In this document: piece after piece, positions 1-6,441 of the stretch
Layout: each line of letters begins with the position of its first letter
How positions within the stretch are numbered: the stretch's first letter is position 1
From: Bacteroides sp.
Lineage (GTDB): Bacteria > Bacteroidota > Bacteroidia > Bacteroidales > Bacteroidaceae
DNA: 6,458 bases
Direction: 5' to 3'
NCBI GenBank assembly: GCA_019412865.1
Contig: DXOJ01000559.1
Location: 1 to 6,458, forward strand
Translations under genes and position numbers: made by a program
The notes under the pieces: generated by a model
Database searches by the model: none
Seen by the model: only the letters and a program-made list of their open reading frames with translations
What the model was told of the DNA's origin: nothing

Positions 1-1886
1 TGGATTTTAAGTACGATGTAATTGTAATTGGTGCCGGACATGCTGGTTGTGAAGCAGCGGCAGCTGCTGCTAATTTAGGTTCCAAAACTTGTCTCATCAC
101 TATGGACATGAACAAGATTGGACAGATGAGTTGCAATCCGGCTGTAGGAGGAATCGCCAAAGGACAAATTGTACGTGAAATAGATGCACTGGGTGGACAG
201 ATGGGATTAGTGACAGATGAGACTGCCATTCAATTCCGAATTCTAAACCGCTCGAAAGGTCCAGCCATGTGGAGCCCTCGCGCCCAATGCGACCAGGCTA
301 AGTTTATTTGGTCCTGGCGAGAGAAACTGGAAAATACACCCAACCTTCATATCTGGCAAGATACCGTATGTGAACTGCTCGTTGAAAACGGTGAGGTCAC
401 CGGATTGGTCACCGCATGGGGTGTCACCTTTAAAGCAAAATGCATTGTGCTCACCGCAGGAACTTTCCTCAACGGACTGATGCATGTAGGACGTCATAAA
501 TTGCCGGGAGGAAGAATGGCCGAGCCGGCTTCTTATCAGCTGACCGAATCCATCGCCCGTCACGGTATCTCTTACGGAAGGATGAAAACCGGTACTCCGG
601 TACGAATCGACGCGCGTAGTGTGCATTTTGACCAGATGGAAACACAAGACGGTGAATCGGACTTCCACAAGTTCTCATTCATGAATACTAGCACGCACCA
701 CTTAAAGCAACTTCAATGCTGGACATGCTACACCAATGAAGAAGTACACCGGATTCTGCGTGAAGGTTTGCCGGATTCTCCCCTGTTCAACGGACAGATT
801 CAAAGTATCGGGCCACGCTATTGTCCGAGCATCGAAACCAAGATTGTCACTTTCCCGGATAAAGATCAGCACCAGTTATTTCTCGAACCGGAAGGAGAAA
901 CGACACAAGAGTTATATCTTAACGGATTCTCTTCTTCGCTTCCGATGGAAATACAAATTGCAGCATTAAAACAAATCCCGGCTTTCAAAGATCTGGTTAT
1001 CTACCGCCCGGGATACGCTATCGAATATGACTATTTCGATCCGACTCAATTAAAACATACGTTGGAATCGAAGATTATAAAAAACTTGTTCTTTGCCGGA
1101 CAAGTAAACGGAACCACCGGATACGAGGAAGCAGGAGGACAAGGATTGATAGCCGGTATCAATGCACACATCAACTGCCACGGCGGAGAAGCATTTACTT
1201 TGGCTCGCGATGAAGCATATATTGGCGTATTAATCGACGATTTGGTTACCAAAGGTGTGGATGAACCTTACCGTATGTTTACCTCGCGTGCGGAATACCG
1301 TATTCTGCTTCGCATGGATGATGCCGATATGCGCTTAACAGAGAAAGCATTTAAGCTTGGGTTGGCAAAAGAAGATCGATATCAGTTAGTAAGAAGCAAG
1401 AAAGAAGCTGTGGAACAAATCATTTCTTTCGCGCGCAACTATTCGATGAAACCTGCACTAATCAACGATGCTCTCGAAAAGATAGGGACAACTCCCCTAC
1501 GTCAAGGTTGTAAGTTGATAGAGATTCTGAACCGCCCGCAAGTGACAATAGAAAATATAGCAGAATATGTTCCGGCGTTTCAACGCGAACTGGAAAAAGC
1601 GACGAGTTCGGATCAAGACCGGAAAGAAGAGATTCTCGAAGCCGCCGAAATCCTAATCAAGTATCAAGGATATATTGACAGAGAAAGAATGATAGCTGAA
1701 AAACTAGCACGATTGGAGAGTATCAAGATTAAAGGAAGATTTGACTATTCTACCATTCAGTCCCTTTCCACCGAAGCTCGGCAAAAGCTGGTAAAGATAG
1801 ATCCGGAAACAATCGCGCAAGCGAGCAGAATCCCGGGAGTCTCTCCTAGCGACATCAACGTGCTGCTGGTGCTTTCGGGACGATAA
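1..1886 (+). CDS. mnmG: tRNA uridine-5-carboxymethylaminomethyl(34) synthesis enzyme MnmG (GidA), 5' end cut by one base
   Basis: MnmG is the FAD-binding partner of the GTPase MnmE. Together they add the (carboxymethyl)aminomethyl group to wobble U34 of certain tRNAs in the cytoplasm. The frame is open from the left edge: bases 1-2 are TG, so an A just outside would complete the ATG and give a 628-residue protein, the usual family length. An N-terminal Rossmann motif GAGHAG lies at residues 11-16 (FAD binding), and SCNPAVGG from residue 44 includes the conserved Cys45. Both family signatures are present: GPRYCPSIETK at about 271-281 (Cys275) and the AGQVNGTTGYEEAGGQG block starting near 366. 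The C-terminal MnmE-interaction region includes KYQGYIDRE. The ATG at position 102 is internal, because the FAD motif lies upstream of it. The promoter is outside the window. Identity is very secure; only the exact start is unseen. Confidence 0.98.
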   Translation, partial: DFKYDVIVIGAGHAGCEAAAAAANLGSKTCLITMDMNKIGQMSCNPAVGGIAKGQIVREIDALGGQMGLVTDETAIQFRILNRSKGPAMWSPRAQCDQAKFIWSWREKLENTPNLHIWQDTVCELLVENGEVTGLVTAWGVTFKAKCIVLTAGTFLNGLMHVGRHKLPGGRMAEPASYQLTESIARHGISYGRMKTGTPVRIDARSVHFDQMETQDGESDFHKFSFMNTSTHHLKQLQCWTCYTNEEVHRILREGLPDSPLFNGQIQSIGPRYCPSIETKIVTFPDKDQHQLFLEPEGETTQELYLNGFSSSLPMEIQIAALKQIPAFKDLVIYRPGYAIEYDYFDPTQLKHTLESKIIKNLFFAGQVNGTTGYEEAGGQGLIAGINAHINCHGGEAFTLARDEAYIGVLIDDLVTKGVDEPYRMFTSRAEYRILLRMDDADMRLTEKAFKLGLAKEDRYQLVRSKKEAVEQIISFARNYSMKPALINDALEKIGTTPLRQGCKLIEILNRPQVTIENIAEYVPAFQRELEKATSSDQDRKEEILEAAEILIKYQGYIDRERMIAEKLARLESIKIKGRFDYSTIQSLSTEARQKLVKIDPETIAQASRIPGVSPSDINVLLVLSGR

Positions 1887-1893
1887 GCGGCAA

Positions 1894-1909
1894 CGTTTCA
1901 CGTGAAACA
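1894..1909. other. parS-like ParB-binding centromere site
   Basis: The 16 bases CGTTTCACGTGAAACA match the broadly conserved chromosomal parS consensus TGTTTCACGTGAAACA at 15 of 16 positions; only the outermost first base differs. The central 14 bases (1895-1908) are a perfect palindrome. ParB binds parS as a dimer and spreads as a CTP-dependent clamp, working with ParA and SMC to segregate newly replicated origins. The site lies 7 nt after the mnmG stop codon and 27 nt before the apt start, so it is free of coding constraint. In many bacteria gidA/mnmG lies near oriC and parAB, where parS sites cluster. Function here is inferred from the sequence match; no parAB gene or oriC is in the window. 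Confidence 0.85.
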
Positions 1910-1936
1910 AAGAATTTAAAGAAACGATATAATTCA

Positions 1937-2467
1937 ATGATTATGAGCAAAGAAACACTAATCAAAAGCATTCGGGAAGTACCCGATTTTCCGATTCCCG
2001 GAATCCTGTTCTACGACGTCACCACTCTATTCAAAGATCCATGGTGCTTGCAGGAATTATCCAATATCATGTTCGATATGTATAAGGATAAAGGAATCAC
2101 CAAAGTGGTAGGTATAGAATCAAGAGGCTTTATTATGGGACCAATTCTGGCAACCCGTCTGAACGCCGGTTTTATTCCAGTCCGCAAACCGGGCAAACTC
2201 CCGGCAGAAACGATTGAAGAAAGCTACGATAAGGAGTATGGCAAAGATACGGTGCAAATTCACAAAGATGCACTGGACGAAAATGACGTAATTCTACTAC
2301 ATGATGATTTGCTGGCAACAGGAGGCACCATGAAAGCAGCTTGCGAATTGGTGAAAAGACTAAAGCCTAAAAAGGTATATGTAAACTTCATCATCGAATT
2401 GAAAGAACTGAATGGAAAATCATTGTTCGGAGATGACGTAGAAGTAGAATCGGTATTGTCTTTATAA
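1937..2467 (+). CDS. apt: Adenine phosphoribosyltransferase
   Basis: Apt is a cytoplasmic purine-salvage enzyme that converts adenine and PRPP to AMP and pyrophosphate. The 176-residue length is normal for the family. The type I phosphoribosyltransferase PRPP loop is seen as VILLHDDLLATGGTM (residues 118-132), with the acidic pair Asp123-Asp124 followed by ATGGT. ESRGF (61-65) and RKPGKLP (83-89) are typical Apt motifs around the base-binding site and flexible loop. Two in-frame ATGs compete as the start: 1937 (Met-Ile-Met-Ser-Lys) and 1943 (Met-Ser-Lys). No Shine-Dalgarno sequence decides between them; I keep the upstream one. The gene follows mnmG by 50 nt with the parS-like site in the gap. 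No TAnnTTTG promoter element is visible in that gap, so co-transcription with mnmG is likely. Confidence 0.97.
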   Translation: MIMSKETLIKSIREVPDFPIPGILFYDVTTLFKDPWCLQELSNIMFDMYKDKGITKVVGIESRGFIMGPILATRLNAGFIPVRKPGKLPAETIEESYDKEYGKDTVQIHKDALDENDVILLHDDLLATGGTMKAACELVKRLKPKKVYVNFIIELKELNGKSLFGDDVEVESVLSL

Positions 2468-2536
2468 AGGATTTACCTCTATTTGCAGAGAATGTGTCAA
2501 AAGTAAGCAGCTAGCGATCTTTCGTACCTAACAATT

Positions 2537-4372
2537 ATGAATACAGAACCAGAAAGCAGAGCCAATGAATATTTGAAAGGGATTGTAGCCAACCTTCCCG
2601 AGAAGCCGGGTATTTACCAATACCTGAACACGGAGGGTACAATTATATACGTTGGAAAGGCTAAAAATCTAAAGAAAAGAGTCTATTCCTACTTCAGCAA
2701 AGAGCATGAACCGGGAAAGACACGAGTGCTGGTCAGCAAAATCGCCGATATTCGTTATATTGTAGTCAACACGGAAGAAGATGCGTTATTGCTGGAGAAT
2801 AATCTGATAAAGAAATATAAGCCGCGCTACAACGTTCTATTAAAGGATGACAAGACATACCCTTCTATTTGCGTACAAAACGAGTATTTTCCCAGAGTTT
2901 TCAGAACAAGGAAAATTATCAGGAACGGTTCTTCGTATTATGGACCATATAGTCACATACCATCCATGTATGCGGTACTGGATCTGATAAAGCATTTATA
3001 TCCTTTGCGAACTTGCAGTTTAAACCTAACTCCGGAGAATATACGGGCTGGTAAGTTCAACGTATGCCTGGAATATCATATAAAGAACTGCGCAGGACCA
3101 TGCATCGGGCTGCAATCACAGGAGGATTATCTCAAAAACATTGATGAAATCAAAGAGATCCTGAAAGGAAATACACAAGAAATCAGCCGTATGCTACTGG
3201 AAAGGATGCAGACATTAGCTGGTGAGATGAAGTTTGAAGAAGCACAGAAGGTGAAAGAGAAATATCTTCTGATAGAAAACTACCGTTCCAAATCGGAGGT
3301 AGTAAGCGCTGTATTGCACAACATAGATGTATTTTCTATTGAAGAGGACGAGTCCAATTCCGCTTTCATCAACTATCTGCATATTACAAACGGTGCCATT
3401 AACCAGGCGTTTACATTCGAATATAAAAAGAAGCTGAATGAATCAAAAGAAGAGCTTTTGACACTGGGTATTATCGAAATGCGGGAACGCTATAAGAGTC
3501 AATCCAGAGAGATTATAGTGCCTTTTGAACTTGATTTGGAGCTAAACAACATCGTATTTACCGTTCCACAGCGGGGAGATAAAAAGAAATTGCTGGATCT
3601 TTCGATTCTAAACGTGAAGCAATACAAAGCCGACCGTCTAAAACAGGCGGAAAAGCTGAATCCGGAGCAAAGAAGTATGCGATTAATGAAAGAGATACAG
3701 CAAGAGTTGCATCTGGACAGACCGCCTTTGCAAATTGAATGCTTTGACAACTCAAACATACAGGGTTCTGATGCCGTGGCCGCTTGCGTTGTCTTTAAAA
3801 AGGCTAAACCCTCAAAGAAGGATTATCGGAAATACAATATAAAGACGGTTGTAGGACCTGACGACTATGCATCCATGAAAGAGGTCGTCAGAAGACGTTA
3901 TCAGCGCGCTATTGAAGAAAACGCCCCTCTGCCCGACCTGATTATCACCGATGGTGGAAAAGGCCAAATGGAGGTCGTTAGAGAGGTGATTGAAGATGAG
4001 CTGAACTTAACAATCCCGATTGCCGGACTGGCAAAGGACAATCGCCATCGCACATCGGAACTGCTTTTTGGATTTCCTCCGCAGACTATCGGTATCAAAC
4101 AGCAAAGCCCGTTATTCCGTTTGCTGACACAGATTCAGGATGAGGTGCACCGCTTTGCCATCAGTTTCCATCGTGATAAACGCAGCAAACGGCAGGTAGC
4201 ATCGGCATTAGACAATATCAAAGGGATTGGAGAAAAGACAAAAACAGCGCTTCTGAAAGAATTTAAGAGCGTAAAACGGATCAAAGAAGCCTCTTTTGAG
4301 GAGATTTCCGCTGTGATTGGAGAAGCGAAAGCCAAGACTGTAAAAGAAGGTTTGGATAACGAACAACAATAA
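2537..4372 (+). CDS. uvrC: Excinuclease ABC subunit C (UvrC)
   Basis: UvrC makes both incisions in nucleotide excision repair after UvrA/UvrB load on damaged DNA. All expected domains are present in 611 residues. The GIY-YIG nuclease (about 23-100, 3' incision) has GIY at 25-27, YVG at 38-40, Arg48 and the metal-binding Glu87. A four-cysteine region follows (Cys160, 177, 185, 189), matching the Fe-S cluster position reported for E. coli UvrC. The UVR domain (about 213-248) contacts UvrB. The RNase H-like endonuclease (about 398-545, 5' incision) has Asp404, Asp442/443, Asp472 and His538. Tandem helix-hairpin-helix motifs (about 555-608) bind DNA. The start is the only reasonable ATG ahead of the GIY motif. 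It lies 69 nt after apt, a gap with no clear promoter or terminator, so it is probably read through from apt. Confidence 0.98.
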   Translation: MNTEPESRANEYLKGIVANLPEKPGIYQYLNTEGTIIYVGKAKNLKKRVYSYFSKEHEPGKTRVLVSKIADIRYIVVNTEEDALLLENNLIKKYKPRYNVLLKDDKTYPSICVQNEYFPRVFRTRKIIRNGSSYYGPYSHIPSMYAVLDLIKHLYPLRTCSLNLTPENIRAGKFNVCLEYHIKNCAGPCIGLQSQEDYLKNIDEIKEILKGNTQEISRMLLERMQTLAGEMKFEEAQKVKEKYLLIENYRSKSEVVSAVLHNIDVFSIEEDESNSAFINYLHITNGAINQAFTFEYKKKLNESKEELLTLGIIEMRERYKSQSREIIVPFELDLELNNIVFTVPQRGDKKKLLDLSILNVKQYKADRLKQAEKLNPEQRSMRLMKEIQQELHLDRPPLQIECFDNSNIQGSDAVAACVVFKKAKPSKKDYRKYNIKTVVGPDDYASMKEVVRRRYQRAIEENAPLPDLIITDGGKGQMEVVREVIEDELNLTIPIAGLAKDNRHRTSELLFGFPPQTIGIKQQSPLFRLLTQIQDEVHRFAISFHRDKRSKRQVASALDNIKGIGEKTKTALLKEFKSVKRIKEASFEEISAVIGEAKAKTVKEGLDNEQQ

Positions 4373-4390
4373 GGAAATACGTCAGCCAAG

Positions 4391-4422
4391 GCGGCACTGT
4401 TCGAACTTTCGAGCAGTGCCGC
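4391..4422 (+). terminator. Strong hairpin after uvrC, possible terminator with a poor U-tract
   Basis: Nine perfect pairs (GCGGCACTG with CAGTGCCGC), one T-G wobble and four more pairs (TCGA with TCGA) enclose the tetraloop ACTT. This makes a 14-bp stem starting 18 nt after the uvrC stop codon. The position and GC-rich base suit a terminator for the upstream unit. The following bases TCTAAATTTC are only a weak U-tract, so it may instead be a 3'-end stabilising or processing structure. The rest of the 238-nt gap before dtd shows only small imperfect inverted repeats (AATCAA/TTGATT at 4443-4458, GCTCC/GGAGC at 4501-4520), the dtd promoter motif, and no plausible gene. Confidence 0.55.
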
Positions 4423-4570
4423 TCTAAATTTCAAGCCATAACAATCAATAAGTTGATTATCACTACCAAGATAGCGAATTGACAACAAACAATAACGAAT
4501 GCTCCTATTGACTACGGAGCGAATTCACAATATTTTCCCATCAACACACCGTTTTCTCTTCTGAATTTTG

Positions 4571-4579
4571 TAAATTTGC
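4571..4579 (+). promoter_or_regulatory. Bacteroides-type promoter -7 element upstream of dtd
   Basis: TAAATTTGC is an exact match to the Bacteroides primary-sigma -7 consensus TAnnTTTG (commonly followed by C). If the G sits at -7, transcription would begin near 4585 and leave a leader of about 26 nt before the dtd ATG, a sensible length. A matching TTTG -33 box is not found at the usual spacing of about 19 nt; the T-rich GTTTTCTCTT at 4551-4560 is closer than expected. The start site has not been mapped, so this is a motif-based prediction. Confidence 0.6.
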
Positions 4580-4610
4580 CTTTCCTAATCATGAAATAGA
4601 ATAAATAACA

Positions 4611-5063
4611 ATGAGAATAGTCATACAACGGGTAAACCATGCGTCAGTAACCATTGAAGGACACTGCAAGTCGTCCATTGGGAAAGGGATGCTGATATTA
4701 GTCGGTATTGAAGAAGCAGACGGGCAGGAAGATATCGACTGGCTCTGCAAGAAGATTGTAAATCTACGTATCTTCGATGATGAGAATGGCGTAATGAACA
4801 AATCTATTTTAGAAGATGGAGGTGAGATTCTGGTTATCAGCCAGTTCACGCTACACGCTTCTACCAAGAAAGGAAATCGCCCCTCCTATATCAAAGCTGC
4901 CAAGCCGGATGTCTCTATCCCACTCTACGAACAATTCTGCAAAGATTTAAGCGGTGCATTGGGAAAAGAAATAGGCACAGGCATCTTTGGGGCAGACATG
5001 AAAGTTGAACTTTTAAACGACGGCCCCGTTACTATATGCATGGATACAAAAAACAAAGAATAA
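4611..5063 (+). CDS. dtd: D-aminoacyl-tRNA deacylase
   Basis: Dtd hydrolyses D-amino acids (and glycine mischarged on tRNA-Ala) from tRNA, so it proofreads chirality during translation in the cytoplasm. The protein is 150 residues, the normal family length, and begins with the characteristic MRIVIQRV. The two active-site signatures of the dimeric enzyme are intact: SQFTL at 77-81 and the Gly-cisPro motif within NDGPVT at 136-141 (Gly138-Pro139). The conserved GNRPSY segment lies at 88-93. The gene has its own likely promoter at 4571-4579, and the next gene starts 19 nt after its stop codon. It is therefore probably the first gene of a dtd-mazG-like-deoC unit. No Shine-Dalgarno is seen; the leader is A/T-rich (ataacaATG). 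Confidence 0.97.
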   Translation: MRIVIQRVNHASVTIEGHCKSSIGKGMLILVGIEEADGQEDIDWLCKKIVNLRIFDDENGVMNKSILEDGGEILVISQFTLHASTKKGNRPSYIKAAKPDVSIPLYEQFCKDLSGALGKEIGTGIFGADMKVELLNDGPVTICMDTKNKE

Positions 5064-5082
5064 TAACCAACCATCAACAATT

Positions 5083-5421
5083 ATGACTCTGGAAGAAGCA
5101 CAGAAACAAGTGGACCAATGGGTGAAAACATACGGCGTCCGCTACTTCAGCGAGTTGACCAATATGGCAGTTCTGACGGAAGAAGTAGGAGAACTGGCGC
5201 GTGTCATGGCCCGCAAATATGGAGATCAATCCTTTAAAGAGGGAGAGAAAGATAATATAGATGAAGAGATAGCAGACATTTTATGGGTGCTTCTCTGCAT
5301 TGCCAACCAGACAGGTGTAGACATAACCACTGCTTTCCAGAAAAGCATGGAAAAGAAAACGAAACGAGATAATAAAAGACATATCAACAACCCAAAACTG
5401 AAAGATCATGGAAGAGAATAA
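5083..5421 (+). CDS. MazG-like nucleotide pyrophosphohydrolase
   Basis: This is a small all-alpha NTP pyrophosphohydrolase of the MazG/dUTPase-2 fold group. Such enzymes hydrolyse (d)NTPs to (d)NMPs and pyrophosphate, often to clear non-canonical nucleotides. The 112 residues hold one domain with the metal-binding pattern EExxE (Glu33, Glu34, Glu37) followed by ExxD (Glu62, Asp65). It is not the two-domain MazG of E. coli and resembles single-domain members such as RS21-C6/DCTPP1, so the preferred substrate cannot be read from sequence. The basic C-terminal tail (about 91-112) lies outside the core. The start is supported by 19-nt spacing from dtd and the context AACAATTATGA, also found at uvrC. 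Its 3' end overlaps deoC by 14 nt, which suggests translational coupling and shared regulation. Confidence 0.92.
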   Translation: MTLEEAQKQVDQWVKTYGVRYFSELTNMAVLTEEVGELARVMARKYGDQSFKEGEKDNIDEEIADILWVLLCIANQTGVDITTAFQKSMEKKTKRDNKRHINNPKLKDHGRE

Positions 5422-6310
5422 ATCACAGCCCAACAAGTACAATGCCGCATTGGCAAAGTATAATACCAATCTGAGCGATGCAGATATTCAAGCTCGCGTA
5501 GCTGAATTGATTGAGAAAAAAGTGCCGGAAAACAACACGGAAGACGTTAAGAAGTTCCTGTTCAACTGTATTGATCTGACTACTTTGAATAGTACAGACA
5601 GTGACAAAAGTGTGATGCACTTTACCGAAAAAGTCAATCAGTTTGACGACGAATATCCTGATCTTAAAAATGTTGCAGCAATCTGTGTATACCCCAATTT
5701 TGCAGCCATCGTTAAGAATACGCTGGAGGTAGACGGAGTCAATATAGCCTGTGTATCAGGAGGTTTTCCCTCTTCGCAGACATTCATTGAAGTAAAAGTG
5801 GCAGAAACAGCATTAGCAATCGCAGAAGGTGCAGATGAAATAGATATTGTCATTTCCATCGGCAAATTCCTAAGCGGAGACTACGAAGGAATGTGTGAAG
5901 AAATACAGGAATTAAAGGAAGTTTGCAAGGAACGCCACCTCAAAGTGATCCTCGAAACAGGTGCACTAAAGAGCGCTTCCAACATCAAGAAAGCCTCTAT
6001 CCTATCCATGTATTCGGGCGCAGATTTCATCAAGACTTCCACCGGTAAGCAACAGCCTGCCGCTACTCCGGAAGCCGCTTACGTGATGTGTGAAGCCATC
6101 AAAGAATACCACCAGAAGACCGGAATCAAGATTGGATTCAAACCGGCAGGTGGCATCAATACCGTTAATGATGCGATTATTTACTACACGATTGTAAAAG
6201 AATTATTGGGTGAAGAATGGCTGGATAATCAACTATTCCGCCTGGGAACCAGCCGCTTAGCTAATCTCCTTCTTTCTGACATCAAAGGGGAAGAAATCAA
6301 GTTCTTCTAA
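5408..6310 (+). CDS. deoC: Deoxyribose-phosphate aldolase (class I, DERA)
   Basis: DeoC cleaves 2-deoxyribose-5-phosphate to acetaldehyde and glyceraldehyde-3-phosphate, the last step in using the sugar of deoxynucleosides. The TIM-barrel catalytic residues are visible: the Schiff-base lysine Lys209 in DFIKTSTGK, the relay lysine Lys245 in GFKPAGGI, and Asp146 in GADEIDIV, equivalent to E. coli Lys167, Lys201 and Asp102. DLTTLN at 56-61 aligns with E. coli Asp16 onward. It is 300 residues against 259 in E. coli. Most of the excess is a charged N-terminal extension of about 40 residues, mostly helical by eye, with no signal peptide. The ATG lies inside the end of the mazG-like gene, and the next in-frame Met (residue 70) falls inside the conserved core, so the overlapping start is favoured. 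A terminator follows 32 nt after the stop codon. Confidence 0.97.
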   Translation: MEENKSQPNKYNAALAKYNTNLSDADIQARVAELIEKKVPENNTEDVKKFLFNCIDLTTLNSTDSDKSVMHFTEKVNQFDDEYPDLKNVAAICVYPNFAAIVKNTLEVDGVNIACVSGGFPSSQTFIEVKVAETALAIAEGADEIDIVISIGKFLSGDYEGMCEEIQELKEVCKERHLKVILETGALKSASNIKKASILSMYSGADFIKTSTGKQQPAATPEAAYVMCEAIKEYHQKTGIKIGFKPAGGINTVNDAIIYYTIVKELLGEEWLDNQLFRLGTSRLANLLLSDIKGEEIKFF

Positions 6311-6342
6311 GCTAAAGGCTACATTAGCAATCAAATACGCCT

Positions 6343-6390
6343 TACCGCGCGGCTCCCGTACTCCGGGAACCGACGCGGTATTTTTTATTT
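6343..6390 (+). terminator. Rho-independent terminator after deoC
   Basis: The arms 6343-6358 and 6364-6380 form a GC-rich stem of 15 pairs, beginning TACCGCG with CGCGGTA. There is one bulged A (6373), one C-A mismatch (6353/6369) and a 5-nt loop TACTC. The run TTTTTTATTT follows at once. It sits 32 nt after the deoC stop codon and ends the dtd-mazG-like-deoC unit. No matching A-run precedes the stem, so it looks one-directional. A small inverted repeat (GCTAA/TTAGC, 6311-6328) lies between the stop codon and the terminator. Confidence 0.92.
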
Positions 6391-6433
6391 AAGAAAATCT
6401 AAAGATAGTTACAGGAGAATTCAGAAAAATACT

Positions 6434-6441
6434 TATCTTTG
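6434..6441 (+). promoter_or_regulatory. Candidate Bacteroides-type promoter for a gene beyond the right edge
   Basis: TATCTTTG matches the TAnnTTTG -7 consensus and lies just after the deoC terminator, where a new transcription unit is expected. No clear TTTG -33 box is present; GTTA at 6408-6411 is a weak candidate. Transcription would start near 6448. The final three bases of the window are ATG (6456-6458). If that is the start codon, the leader would be only about 8 nt, but no coding sequence is visible to test this. Confidence 0.5.

Noticed and set aside
243..668. Antisense open frame of 141 codons inside mnmG
   Set aside because: It lies fully opposite a conserved gene, has no recognisable motif and no upstream signal; it is a shadow of mnmG codon use.
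102..1886. mnmG starting at the ATG at position 102
   Set aside because: The open frame continues to the left edge and encodes the FAD-binding GAGHAG motif upstream, so this ATG is internal.
1895..1908. The GTTTCACGTGAAAC palindrome as a terminator hairpin for mnmG
   Set aside because: It has no room for a loop without opening central pairs, is only moderately GC-rich and is followed by A-rich rather than T-rich sequence. The parS match explains it much better.
2056..2064. TTATCCAAT in apt as a DnaA box
   Set aside because: It differs from TTATCCACA at two of nine positions, stands alone inside a coding region, and has no AT-rich unwinding element nearby.
2468..2536. A promoter or terminator in the apt-uvrC gap
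   Set aside because: CTATTTGC at 2479-2486 resembles a -7 element but lacks the two spacer bases of TAnnTTTG; CTCT/AGAG makes only a 4-bp stem with no T-run.
4135..4488. Antisense open frame of 117 codons across the uvrC 3' end and the following gap
   Set aside because: Most of it is opposite the conserved UvrC C-terminal domains, it crosses the hairpin, and its protein shows no familiar features.
4501..4520. GCTCC/GGAGC inverted repeat as a terminator or repeat element
   Set aside because: The stem is only 5 bp with a 10-nt loop and has no T-tract after it; it is within what chance produces.
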